Positions 1 through 8,302 of a DNA stretch of 64,000 nucleotides are shown in pieces. A program made the position numbers and the translations under genes. This stretch comes from Yoonia sp. BS5-3. Lineage in GTDB: Bacteria > Pseudomonadota > Alphaproteobacteria > Rhodobacterales > Rhodobacteraceae. The DNA lies in the NCBI RefSeq assembly GCF_038069655.2, contig NZ_CP150951.2, forward strand, positions 496,001-560,000, written 5' to 3'. The notes below the pieces were generated by a model, which ran no database searches, was not told where the DNA came from, and saw nothing but the letters and a program-made list of their open reading frames with translations. Numbering within the stretch: the first letter of the stretch is position 1; each line of letters starts with the position of its first letter.

Positions 1-144
1 CTCTTCGCACCAAAGCAGTTTCTTTTGCAAAAACGGTGTCGCGGCAGCGATGGATTGCACATGTATGAACTGAAAAATCCCTGCGATCAGTCCGATGACA
101 GCGATCATGGCCGTGACAGCCTTGATTTTCGTTTCCGTATTCAT
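1..144 (-). CDS. Membrane-anchored hypothetical protein, N-terminal part only
   Basis: The first 48 codons of a gene that runs off the left edge. Reading the minus strand from the ATG at 142-144 gives MNTETKIKAV followed by a hydrophobic stretch (about residues 9-28) that should be a single membrane segment or uncleaved signal, then an amphipathic stretch ending in KKLLWCEE at the edge. The frame is open to the edge. The gene follows the ccoP terminator, so it is probably transcribed separately from the oxidase operon. It is not the start of ccoG. I do not recognise the family. Confidence 0.5.
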   Translation of the reverse strand, partial: MNTETKIKAVTAMIAVIGLIAGIFQFIHVQSIAAATPFLQKKLLWCEE

Positions 145-195
145 ACCAGCCCCCAGCTTGGGTTTATTCTGCATGAACGCTGCAAAAACACAAAG

Positions 196-225
196 AAAAA
201 GGCGCCCGCAGGGCGGGCACCTTTT
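196..225 (-). terminator. Rho-independent terminator of the ccoNOQP operon
   Basis: On the minus strand a GC-rich stem (GGTGCCCGC / GCGGGCGCC, 3-base loop) is followed by a run of Ts. It lies about 60 bases past the ccoP stop codon and fits the end of the cbb3 oxidase transcript. Confidence 0.8.
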
Positions 226-283
226 CCATCACGATCACCATACCGATGCGCGAACAGGTGGTATGATGCGCGATCCTGTAGGG

Positions 284-1156
284 TTATTCGCCGCCCCCCA
301 ATTGGTGGACATAGGCGGTTACGGCATTGATCTCAGCCTCAGTCAGCCGACCGGCCCAGGGCGGCATGACACCAAACCGCGCATAGCGAATTGTCTCTTC
401 CAACGCCGCTTCATCGCCGCCATAGAGCCAGATCGCATCGGTCAGGTTCGGCGCCCCCAAATCACGGTTCCCCGCCCCGCTATCGCCATGACAGGCCGCG
501 CAGTTATCCAGGAAAACGGTTGATCCAGCTGCTGCCAATTCAGCGTTATGGGTCTGCCCGGAAATGGCCAGAACATGCTGAACGACAGCGTCCACCTCAT
601 CCCGCGATAGGATGTCATCAAAGGCGGTCATCTCGGAATAGCGTGCATCCCAATCCTCGTCATTGCGAATGCCGTGCCGGATTGTGTAAGCGATATTGTC
701 GAAATCACCGCCCCATAGCCAATCATCATCCAGCAGGTTCGGATAGCCTTCGGCACCTGCCGCACCCGCGCCGTGACATTGCGAGCAATTGTTGCGAAAA
801 ACCGCCCCGCCCGCCGAAATGGCAAAACGATTGAGATCTTCATCGCTGGTCAACGTGTTCAGATCAGCGGCAGCCAATTGCGCCGAGATTTCAGCATTGG
901 CATCTTCGAAACGGGCAATTTCGGCTGCGACTTCGGCCCGGGTGGAGTAGCCTAGCACACCTGCTGTTGCCCCACTGATCATAGGCCAAGCCGGGAAGGC
1001 GATTGTATAGCCAATCCCCCAAAGGATGGTCAGGTACAAACACCATAACCACCAACGCGGCAGGGGATTGTTCAGTTCTTTTATCCCGTCCCAGGCGTGA
1101 CCAGTTGTGTCAATGCCTGTCACGTCGTCGATATCTTTTGGAGTCTCGCTGCTCAT
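284..1156 (-). CDS. ccoP: cbb3-type cytochrome c oxidase subunit III (dihaem CcoP)
   Basis: 290 residues, the usual length for CcoP. It carries electrons from soluble cytochrome c to CcoO in the high-affinity cbb3 terminal oxidase of the inner membrane. One N-terminal membrane helix (WWLWCLYLTILWGIGY, about residues 35-50) anchors two periplasmic cytochrome c domains. Each domain has a CxxCH haem site (CSQCH and CAACH). The start codon overlaps the ccoQ stop by 4 bases. It is the last gene of ccoNOQP and is followed by a strong terminator. The operon is probably activated by FnrL at low oxygen, given the FNR box upstream of ccoN. Confidence 0.97.
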   Translation of the reverse strand: MSSETPKDIDDVTGIDTTGHAWDGIKELNNPLPRWWLWCLYLTILWGIGYTIAFPAWPMISGATAGVLGYSTRAEVAAEIARFEDANAEISAQLAAADLNTLTSDEDLNRFAISAGGAVFRNNCSQCHGAGAAGAEGYPNLLDDDWLWGGDFDNIAYTIRHGIRNDEDWDARYSEMTAFDDILSRDEVDAVVQHVLAISGQTHNAELAAAGSTVFLDNCAACHGDSGAGNRDLGAPNLTDAIWLYGGDEAALEETIRYARFGVMPPWAGRLTEAEINAVTAYVHQLGGGE

Positions 1157-1356
1157 GATTGCAGCTCCTTGGTGTTGCTGTCTTGGGCGGCTTGGCCCGG
1201 ACGGTCATCGTTACGAAAGGGAATTTGGGCCGTTTCATCATGGACAGCGCGGCTGCCCGGTCGAAATACCCATAAGATGCTGCCCACGAAGAAAAGGAAC
1301 ATCGCCAGCAGCACCCAGCTATCTGCAAGTTCACGCAGCCAAGAATATGTATCCAT
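1153..1356 (-). CDS. ccoQ: cbb3-type cytochrome oxidase subunit CcoQ (FixQ)
   Basis: 67 residues, typical for CcoQ. This small single-helix protein stabilises or modulates the cbb3 oxidase. One transmembrane segment (about residues 13-31, VLLAMFLFFVGSILWVF) is followed by a polar cytoplasmic tail. It lies between ccoO and ccoP in the standard order and overlaps the ccoP start by 4 bases. Identification rests on size, topology and position, because the family is poorly conserved in sequence. Confidence 0.9.
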   Translation of the reverse strand: MDTYSWLRELADSWVLLAMFLFFVGSILWVFRPGSRAVHDETAQIPFRNDDRPGQAAQDSNTKELQS

Positions 1357-1368
1357 TACCAGCTCTCC

Positions 1369-2130
1369 TTAACGGCTTGCATCAGGGGTGAAGGTCGAGA
1401 AATCGACTGTCGTGCCCAGCATCTGCATATAGGCGATCAGTGCATCCATCTCGGAGACACCGGGCTGCCCGTCAAAATTGCGGATCTGTGCGCCCGGGTA
1501 GCGTTCGAGCAGGTCATCATAGGCATCCGTATCCGGATCAGCCTGCGCGATGACATCAGACGCCGCGACCTCGATCATTTCATCGGTATAGGGCACACCC
1601 ACAAAGCGATGCGTTGCCACAAGATCGGCCGTATATTCGGCGTTCACCCTCGTATCGAGCAAATAGGCATAGCCGGGCATGATCGATTCAGGCACGACCG
1701 ATTGCGGCCGGACCAAGTGATCGACATGCCAGTCATCGGAATATTTGCCGCCAACCCGGGCAAGATCAGGTCCAGTCCGCTTGGACCCCCATTGATGCGG
1801 GTGGTCATACATCGATTCCGCGGCCAATGAATAATGCCCGTAGCGTTCGACCTCGTCCCGCATGGGTCGGATCATTTGGCTGTGGCAGACATAGCATCCT
1901 TCGCGGATGTAGATGTCGCGCCCCGCCAGCTCGAGCGGGGAATATGGCCTTACCCCTTCGACCTCTTCAATTGTGTTCTCAAGCCAGAAGAGGGGTGCGA
2001 TCTCAACAATCCCGCCGATGCTCACGACCAGCAAAGACGAAACCAGCAATAACGTCGGGCTCCGTTCCAGGATGGCGTGTCTGGCAAGGAAGCCTTTGGC
2101 TGGCCCACTATTTGGTGTTGTATCAGACAT
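1369..2130 (-). CDS. ccoO: cbb3-type cytochrome c oxidase subunit II (monohaem CcoO)
   Basis: 253 residues. CcoO is the membrane-anchored monohaem cytochrome c subunit that passes electrons from CcoP to the CcoN active site. An N-terminal membrane helix (about residues 27-47) precedes the haem-binding motif CYVCH and the family signature [31 protein letters not shown] and a downstream Met (PESIMPGY) also match the family. It is followed at 12 bases by ccoQ and preceded by ccoN. Confidence 0.97.
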   Translation of the reverse strand: MSDTTPNSGPAKGFLARHAILERSPTLLLVSSLLVVSIGGIVEIAPLFWLENTIEEVEGVRPYSPLELAGRDIYIREGCYVCHSQMIRPMRDEVERYGHYSLAAESMYDHPHQWGSKRTGPDLARVGGKYSDDWHVDHLVRPQSVVPESIMPGYAYLLDTRVNAEYTADLVATHRFVGVPYTDEMIEVAASDVIAQADPDTDAYDDLLERYPGAQIRNFDGQPGVSEMDALIAYMQMLGTTVDFSTFTPDASR

Positions 2131-2144
2131 GTCTCAGCCCTCCT

Positions 2145-3739
2145 TTATTCAGCCGGGACGCCAACCGGGGCCGCAACCCTGGCACCGCCGCGAATAGTCA
2201 TGAACATATTCCAGGCCATGATCAGCGCGCCCCCGAGATACAGAACCCCGCCCAGTCCACGGACCACATACATTGGGAATTTTGCGGATACGGTGTCGGC
2301 AAAGCTGTTCACCAGGAATCCGTTGGCGTCGACTTCCCGCCACATCAGGCCTTCCATTATCCCGGTCACCCACATCGAGGCCGCGTAGAGAATGATGCCG
2401 ATCGTGGCCAACCAGAAGTGCCAGTTGATTGCGCTCAAGGAATACATCTGCGCCCGCCCCCACAGTTTTGGTGTCAGGAAGTAGAGGGCAGAGAATGTGA
2501 TCATGCCGTTCCAGCCCAGCGCACCTGAATGCACGTGCCCTATGGTCCAATCGGTGTAGTGTGACAGACTGTTGACCGCCCGGATCGACATCATCGGTCC
2601 TTCAAATGTGGACATGCCGTAGAAGGCCAGACTGATCACCATCATCCGAATGATCGGATCGGTGCGCAGCTTGTCCCAGGCCCCTTGCAGGGTCATCAGA
2701 CCGTTGATCATACCGCCCCAGCTGGGCATCCACAGGATGATTGAGAACACCATCCCAAGGGTCGAGGCCCAATCAGGCAAAGCAGTGTAATGCAAATGGT
2801 GCGGGCCCGCCCAGATATAGAGGAAGATCAGTGCCCAGAAGTGAATGATAGATAGTTTATAGCTGTAAACCGGCCGCCCGGCCTGCTTGGGCACGAAATA
2901 GTACATCATCCCCAGGAAGCCGGCGGTCAGGAAGAAACCCACCGCATTATGCCCATACCACCATTGCGTCATGGCATCCTGCACGCCGCTAAAGATTTGC
3001 ACGGATTTGCTGCCCCAGATCGACACGGGGATCGAGATGTTATTGACGATATGCAGCATCGCCACCGTGATGATGAAGGACAAAAGGAACCAGTTGGCCA
3101 CATAGATGTGCCGTTCGGTCCGCTTGAAGATCGTCCCAAGATATACCAGCAAAAACGCCACCCAGACGATGGTCAACCACAGGTCCACATACCATTCAGG
3201 CTCTGCGTATTCTTTGGATTGCGTTGCCCCGAGAAGGTAGCCTGTCGCGGCGAGAACAATAAACAAGTTGTACCCCCAAAACACAAACCACGCCAGGTTA
3301 CCCCCCACAACCGTGCCCCGCAGGTGCGTTGCACGATATAAAAAGACGACATGATCAGGGCGTTCCCCCCGAATGCAAAAATCACCGCTGACGTATGCAG
3401 CGGCCGCAGTCGTCCGAAATTGCCGTAAGGTTGCAGGACTTCGAAATTGAGCGCCGGAAAGGCCAGCTGGAAGGCGATGACCACCCCAACCAGAAAGCCG
3501 ATGACACCCCAAAACCCGGTAGCAATGACCCCGGCCCTTACGACATCATCCATATACCCGTCAGGTGTAGGTTTGACCGGTTCATCGATGCTGCGCAGCA
3601 CCCGGATGAACATATAGCCCGACACGCCCAGAATGATCATCGCATGGACGATATAGGCCGTATCGCGTCCCCAATTTGCGCCAATCGCCGCGAAGAGCGC
3701 GATGCACCCCAGCGCGATCAGCTTAAAATAGTTCCCCAT
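2145..3739 (-). pseudogene. ccoN: cbb3-type cytochrome c oxidase subunit I (CcoN), one-base frameshift
   Basis: The catalytic haem-copper subunit that reduces oxygen and pumps protons. The N-terminal part ([11 protein letters not shown] onward) and the C-terminal part (from [13 protein letters not shown] to VGVPAE) are in different frames. They join at a run of six Cs at 3301-3306. One more base there gives an uninterrupted 531-residue protein of normal length reading [17 protein letters not shown]. All expected family blocks are present on the two sides, including [40 protein letters not shown] and [16 protein letters not shown]. The start at 3739 has an AAGGGGA ribosome site. The rest of the operon is intact, so a sequencing indel is more likely than real loss. 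An FNR box lies 90 bases upstream. Confidence 0.9.
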
Positions 3740-3828
3740 CAGAGATCCCCTTACGTTGGTCGCACCCCATGCAGGGTCCGACAGCTCTATCTTGATCCTG
3801 CTTATGGGCTGTCTTTGCCTGGGCATCT

Positions 3829-3842
3829 TTGATGTGGATCAA
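3829..3842. promoter_or_regulatory. FNR/FnrL box upstream of ccoN
   Basis: TTGATGTGGATCAA matches the FNR consensus TTGAT-N4-ATCAA exactly. It lies 90 bases before the chosen ccoN start, in the gap between ccoN and the divergent hypothetical gene at 3972. Activation of ccoNOQP by FnrL under low oxygen is established in Rhodobacter. Here it is inferred from the site and from fnrL being nearby. Confidence 0.85.
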
Positions 3843-3971
3843 GAGCGGCAGGCTTGTTTCGATTGCCTCATGAGCCGCGCGACGAAAAGAAGCAGATGCT
3901 GTCCTGAATGAGACAGCGGGGCTCTTGGCGGGCGCTATGGTTTTCCCAACCACAGATGAAAGGATGAACAG

Positions 3972-4979
3972 ATGGGCGATATCCCAAGAGTAAACCCGAA
4001 CCGCGGCGTACCGAATCCAGAGGCACCGCGACTGGAAGAGCAACCAATTCCGGGGCGCACAGGGCAGCCCAACACCAATGCAAACACCCGTGATGCACCA
4101 CCCCCTCGGATGGAGGCTGCCGACAGAACCCGACCAGCGGACCCAGTCAAGCTCGCCATGGACTATTTTGGAAACCCGAAATCGCCGATTGATGAGGCGA
4201 AAGGCAAAATCCCGACACAAGACCAGATTTACCAATTGGCCAGCGAATACGATAGGTCGGCTACCAATGGCCGTAGTGCTGATTTGGAACCGCCAAAAGC
4301 GACACACTATGTTTATGACAAGACAACCGATACGATGGTTAAACAGACCAGCAGATCGCAATCTGCGACCACCGTTCCTGCCACGCTCAAATACGAGCCG
4401 ACAGAAGTTGTGGTAGCGCTGTTTAACGCAGAGGATCTTAGCAAAATAGACCTATCCGCCCTTGCAAAGATTACTGAAGATGTCCCGCTTATGTTACGGT
4501 TAGAGCATTTTATGACTGAAACCGAATGGCAAGGCCGATTGGAATTTGGCGACGTGATACCGCAAAAGGTGAGTGTAGAGGGCCGGTTCATAGGGATGAA
4601 TGAATACCACTTGGACAAGGACTATCGGGAAGAGGAAGATCAAGACATTCATCAAGCCTTGCGCGCTCGGTTTGACATGCCCCAACTGGCAACGACAGAA
4701 GAACCCGCGCCCGTTCGCACCGAGGAAGCTGAAGTTTTAGAAACCGTCGTGGAAACAGAAGGCACTGCAGAAAGCCGCGGGACCGCGCAAGTAGAGCAAG
4801 ACGAGGAATTGGTTACAACGCCCCCAACGCCGCCGGTTGGCACGGAAGAACCAGTAGCAGAACTCACACCGTCAGAGATCGATCAGATACAAAATCCGAC
4901 CGCAAAGTTCGACGCTCTGAAAAATCTCTGGACCAACCTTAATGACAAAAACAAGCCGAAGTTGCCGCCCGGCTCTTAG
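3972..4979 (+). CDS. Hypothetical protein, proline-rich N-terminus and acidic C-terminus
   Basis: 335 residues, family not recognised. Residues 1-60 are proline- and arginine-rich and look disordered. A central part (about 60-230) contains a predicted folded region with YVYDKTTDTMVKQ and alternating hydrophobic strands (TEVVVALFNAEDL, VPLMLRLEHFMTET). The C-terminal 100 residues are rich in Glu, Thr and Pro before a short tail. There is no signal peptide, membrane helix or metal motif. AAAGGA lies upstream of the ATG. The gene sits alone between ccoN (divergent) and the stress protein (same strand), and its base composition appears somewhat more AT-rich than its neighbours. It could be a recent acquisition. 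Confidence 0.7.
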   Translation: MGDIPRVNPNRGVPNPEAPRLEEQPIPGRTGQPNTNANTRDAPPPRMEAADRTRPADPVKLAMDYFGNPKSPIDEAKGKIPTQDQIYQLASEYDRSATNGRSADLEPPKATHYVYDKTTDTMVKQTSRSQSATTVPATLKYEPTEVVVALFNAEDLSKIDLSALAKITEDVPLMLRLEHFMTETEWQGRLEFGDVIPQKVSVEGRFIGMNEYHLDKDYREEEDQDIHQALRARFDMPQLATTEEPAPVRTEEAEVLETVVETEGTAESRGTAQVEQDEELVTTPPTPPVGTEEPVAELTPSEIDQIQNPTAKFDALKNLWTNLNDKNKPKLPPGS

Positions 4980-5021
4980 GACCACATCATCGGTTTCACC
5001 CGACGAAGGTCACCCGCCTAT

Positions 5022-5035
5022 TTGACCTAGATCAA
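5022..5035. promoter_or_regulatory. FNR/FnrL box upstream of the universal stress gene
   Basis: TTGACCTAGATCAA differs from the FNR consensus TTGAT-N4-ATCAA at one base. It lies about 100 bases before the start of the universal stress protein and suggests control by FnrL, whose gene follows that gene convergently. Confidence 0.75.
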
Positions 5036-5134
5036 GACCCCCGCTCCTAAAATCCGGCATAGTCGGGCCAAGGAGCGGTTTTGCGCGAACGATCGCCCCC
5101 ACAGGTTCAATCGAATATGGGGAAGGCCGATCAG

Positions 5135-5968
5135 ATGGCTTATAGGATCATTGCGACAATTCTGACTGATACAGACCAATCTACCGAAGGGCTTGATGCC
5201 GCGATTACACTTGCAGACCGGATGGATGCCCATCTGGATATCTATGTTGTGACCATCAGCCATACTGAAACCAATAATTACTACCTTGGCGCCGAGGCTG
5301 TTATGGTCGCGGAGCAAACGCGCTGCGCAATAGAACAACGCAAAAAGCTAGAGCAGTGGCTGCAGGACCGCATGCATGGCGAAATCATCCGTTGGTCCAC
5401 TCAGTCCGCAACAGTGCAGGGACCTGCTTTGACCGGATATCTTGCGCGGAAATTGCGGTTCTCCGATCTTGTTGTCTTGCCCCGCCCCTATCAAAAAAAC
5501 CCAGAAGCGGCCGCTTTGGTTGAAGCGTGCCTGTTTTCAGCGGAACGTCCAGTTCTGATGATCCCCAAAGGCTGCAAAGCCCCCGCCCCCGGTGGGCATG
5601 TGCTGATGGGTTGGAATGATGGCGCCGAGGCCTTGGCGGCGGCGCGGGCGGCCGTACCACTTCTTAAGCAGGCCGATGTCGCTGATATCTGCATCATTGA
5701 TCCGCCCCTCCATGCGGCAGACCGCTCAGACCCGGGCGGAGCAATGGCCCAATATCTGATGCGTCATGGCACCAAGGCCGACATAATCGTGCTTGCCAAA
5801 ACGGAACCGCAAATTGGCAACATGCTGCTACGCCGAGCCGATGAAGTTGACGCGAATATGATTGTTTGCGGCGCCTATGGACATTCCCGTCTGCGCGAAG
5901 CTGTTTTTGGCGGTGCAACCCGCAATCTGCTAGAGCAGGCGGACAGGCCGATTTTGATGTCGCGTTAA
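5135..5968 (+). CDS. Universal stress protein, tandem UspA type
   Basis: 277 residues, the size of two fused Usp domains. The first domain begins YRIIATILTDTDQSTEGLDAA. The second ends with the nucleotide-binding pattern GAYGHSRLREAVFGGATRN, which matches G-2x-G-9x-G-(S/T). Such proteins are soluble and help cells through energy or oxygen stress. An FNR box about 100 bases upstream suggests induction at low oxygen together with ccoNOQP. The ATG at 5135 is chosen because GGAAGG lies 8-12 bases before it. An in-frame start 18 codons earlier has no such site. The gene is convergent with fnrL. Confidence 0.88.
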   Translation: MAYRIIATILTDTDQSTEGLDAAITLADRMDAHLDIYVVTISHTETNNYYLGAEAVMVAEQTRCAIEQRKKLEQWLQDRMHGEIIRWSTQSATVQGPALTGYLARKLRFSDLVVLPRPYQKNPEAAALVEACLFSAERPVLMIPKGCKAPAPGGHVLMGWNDGAEALAAARAAVPLLKQADVADICIIDPPLHAADRSDPGGAMAQYLMRHGTKADIIVLAKTEPQIGNMLLRRADEVDANMIVCGAYGHSRLREAVFGGATRNLLEQADRPILMSR

Positions 5969-6005
5969 CGGGGGGGGCGTCTTCATCCGGCCATAGAAAC
6001 ACAGT

Positions 6006-6725
6006 CTATGCGTCTTCGCCTGTCTCGGCCTTAAGTGCCTCGAGATCTGGGACGGTGATATCACGGCGGTCCTGGAAGGCGATCAGCCCCTCTTTCCTGA
6101 GCGCCGACATTTGTCGGCTGACCGTTTCGATGGTCAACCCAAGATAATTGGCCATGGTTTCACGTGTAATCGGCAGGGTGAATTCCGCCTTGGCCGCCCC
6201 GTTTGGGTTAAGCGACTGCATCCGCACAGCAATCATGTAGAGTAGCGAAGCAATTTTTTCGCGCGCCGTCTTCCGCCCCAGCACCAGCATCCATTCGCGT
6301 GCAGCGTCAAGTTCATCCAGCGTCATTTGCAACAGCCGTTGGCCCAGATGCGGGGTCGCCTCCAACATCGCCTCAAAAGGCTTGCGCCGGAAGCAGCATA
6401 GCTTCACCTCGGTCTCGGCCATGACGTCGCATTCGATCGTCTCGCGGTTCGGTCGTCCCATAAAATCGCCGGGTAAAAGCAGCCCCACCATCTGCACCCG
6501 CCCATCAGGCATGGTCCGGGTTAGACTAGAGACGCCCGAGACGATAGAGGCCACAAATTCAAGCGAATCCCCTGAAAAGAAAACCGTCTGACCGGCCGCA
6601 TAGGTCCGATAGTATTTGATCTGTTCCAGTTGAACCAATTCATCCGGCTCGCATTTTGAGCAAACCGCGCTGTGACGAATAGGGCAGTCAGCGCAGGAGT
6701 TGGGTTGCGAGACGACCATGTTCAT
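6006..6725 (-). CDS. fnrL: Crp/Fnr-family anaerobic regulator FnrL
   Basis: 239 residues. The N-terminus has the clustered cysteines expected for an oxygen-labile [4Fe-4S] centre (CADCPIRHSAVCSKC). Next come a cyclic-nucleotide-type beta-barrel (GQTVFFSGD, GLLLPGDFMGRP), the dimer helix (DELDAAREWMLVLGRKTAREKIASLL in part) and a winged helix with the recognition segment TRETMANYLGLTIETVSRQ. The E-SR pattern there reads FNR-type TTGAT half-sites. This matches the two boxes found in front of ccoN and the stress gene. The start has AAGGGA upstream. The gene is convergent with the stress gene. Confidence 0.95.
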   Translation of the reverse strand: MNMVVSQPNSCADCPIRHSAVCSKCEPDELVQLEQIKYYRTYAAGQTVFFSGDSLEFVASIVSGVSSLTRTMPDGRVQMVGLLLPGDFMGRPNRETIECDVMAETEVKLCCFRRKPFEAMLEATPHLGQRLLQMTLDELDAAREWMLVLGRKTAREKIASLLYMIAVRMQSLNPNGAAKAEFTLPITRETMANYLGLTIETVSRQMSALRKEGLIAFQDRRDITVPDLEALKAETGEDA

Positions 6726-6816
6726 CGGGTGATCCCTTCTTGACGATCAAGCTTAGCCTAAACCAAGCTATCTACGCGATCTATACGAAAAATTGTCACG
6801 GCTTGGTTAACGACTT

Positions 6817-7311
6817 CTAGAGGGCCACCTGCCCCAACAGTTCTCTTACAATCATCTCTGGTGCTTGGTCGATATCAACGGTGACTGCGTTTTCATCTGC
6901 ACCAAGTGGCTCAAGCGCAGCAAACTGGCTGTCGAGTAGGGACAAAGGCATGAAATGGTCAGATCGCGCTGACATCCGATCAGCGATCACCGCCCGGCTG
7001 CCAGACAGATGCAAAAACGTCACCTGCCCGCGCGCATGCGCGCGGATGACATCCCGATAAGACCGCTTTAGAGCCGAGCACCCAACCACCAAGGCCCCAT
7101 CATGATCTGCAAAACACTTGCCAACCGATGCCAGCCATGGCGCCCGATCATCGTCATCAAGCGCCTCGCCTGCCGCCATTTTTGCGATGTTCGATTGTGG
7201 ATGCAGATCATCCCCATCCATGAACACCGCCCCCGTTGCTTGGGCAAAAGCCGCACCAATGGAAGATTTCCCGCAGCCGGACACCCCCATGATCACGAAA
7301 TTTCGTGTCAC
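6817..7311 (-). CDS. gntK: Gluconokinase (GntK type)
   Basis: 164 residues from the GTG at 7309-7311, close to the usual GntK length. It phosphorylates gluconate to 6-phosphogluconate for the Entner-Doudoroff or pentose phosphate route. Visible motifs are the P-loop GVSGCGKSS near the N-terminus, MDGDDLHP, the Walker-B-like ALVVGCSALKRSYRD block, and DHFMPLSLLDSQFAALE, all characteristic of gluconokinases. The GTG is preceded by GAAGG at a good spacing. An ATG at 7330-7332 in the same frame is an alternative start. It follows the dioxygenase gene by about 110 bases on the same strand and may be a separate unit. Confidence 0.9.
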   Translation of the reverse strand: MTRNFVIMGVSGCGKSSIGAAFAQATGAVFMDGDDLHPQSNIAKMAAGEALDDDDRAPWLASVGKCFADHDGALVVGCSALKRSYRDVIRAHARGQVTFLHLSGSRAVIADRMSARSDHFMPLSLLDSQFAALEPLGADENAVTVDIDQAPEMIVRELLGQVAL

Positions 7312-7424
7312 CGCACTACCTTCAGCGCTCATTCCACCATCCATCTGCAGTTTTGAGCAACCTAAGCGGCGCGCTGGCCAGATACCAGCCCTGCCCACGC
7401 CAAGTTGCCAATCCGAATGCCGGT

Positions 7425-8291
7425 CTATTCAGGGGCGAGTTTGACGTCAAATTCCACATGCAGGAATGGATCATTCACCTGCCCTGACAATTCCATCCCT
7501 TCGGGGAAGGCAGACGCGGGCTTTTCCACATAGGTCATCACCAGATCATCGCGCACCCCAAAGACCGTATCCTGATCAAGATAGGGGTCATCATCGGGGA
7601 AAATTTCGGTCACCAGGCTGCGATAGCCCGGCGCAGTTACGATGTAATGCAGGTGCGACGGTCGCCAGGGGTGCCGCCCACAAGCCCGCAGAATGTCCCC
7701 GACCGGCCCGTCTGATGGCACTGTGTACTCAACCGGCTTGACCGTGGTGAAGGCATAGCGCCCGTCATCCCCAACTGTCATCAGCCCATGGAATGAAAAC
7801 GTGTCCTGCTCATCATCCTGACTGGCATAAAGCCCGTTTGGCGCCGTCTGCCAGATATCAATCACAGCCCCCGGGATCGGGTTTCCATCGATATCGCGAA
7901 TAGTGCCTTCGGCCAGCAGGATCGGCCCGCCATAGTGCCGTTTCATATCCCCGCCATAAGCCAAGGGCGGTGCCCCGGACACATGGAACGGCCCCAGCAC
8001 AGATGAGGAAGTCGCGTCATTGCGCGAATGCAGCATATCCACGAGCGACGACAGCCCAAGCACATCGGAGGTCAGCACGAATTCATGCCGGTCTTCTGTT
8101 TCAACGGCAGCGCAGCCTTCGAGGAAGGCAATACCTTGGCGCCATTCATCATGGGTCAGTTTCGTCTCGCGCGCGAAATCATGCAGATGCTGCACGAGCG
8201 ATCCCATGACCTCGCGCATACGCGGGTTCATGTCCTTGGACATATAGCCCATGAAAACATCGGTGATATTATCTTTGGTCACATTGCGCAT
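7425..8291 (-). CDS. Intradiol ring-cleavage dioxygenase, hydroxyquinol/catechol 1,2-dioxygenase family
   Basis: 288 residues, the right size for catechol and hydroxyquinol 1,2-dioxygenases. An N-terminal helical dimerisation domain (about 1-100) precedes the beta-sandwich catalytic domain. The four non-haem Fe(III) ligands are visible: Tyr in NGLYASQ, Tyr in PVEYTVP, and both His in RPSHLHY. The ACGRHPWRP block resembles hydroxyquinol dioxygenases, which cleave 1,2,4-trihydroxybenzene to maleylacetate, but the true substrate cannot be told from sequence. It is downstream of TRAP transporter genes and in the same direction as the hydrolase and reductase genes. No maleylacetate reductase gene is seen nearby. 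Confidence 0.88.
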   Translation of the reverse strand: MRNVTKDNITDVFMGYMSKDMNPRMREVMGSLVQHLHDFARETKLTHDEWRQGIAFLEGCAAVETEDRHEFVLTSDVLGLSSLVDMLHSRNDATSSSVLGPFHVSGAPPLAYGGDMKRHYGGPILLAEGTIRDIDGNPIPGAVIDIWQTAPNGLYASQDDEQDTFSFHGLMTVGDDGRYAFTTVKPVEYTVPSDGPVGDILRACGRHPWRPSHLHYIVTAPGYRSLVTEIFPDDDPYLDQDTVFGVRDDLVMTYVEKPASAFPEGMELSGQVNDPFLHVEFDVKLAPE

Positions 8292-8302
8292 ACCGGATTT
8301 CC

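Noticed and set aside
3290..3320. Programmed ribosomal frameshift in ccoN
   Set aside because: No slippery heptamer with a downstream pseudoknot was evident, and similar one-base losses occur in two other genes at C/G runs, so an indel error explains all three.
6740..6750. TTGACGATCAA upstream of fnrL, looking like an FNR box
   Set aside because: The half-sites are only one base apart instead of four, so it is not a valid FNR site.
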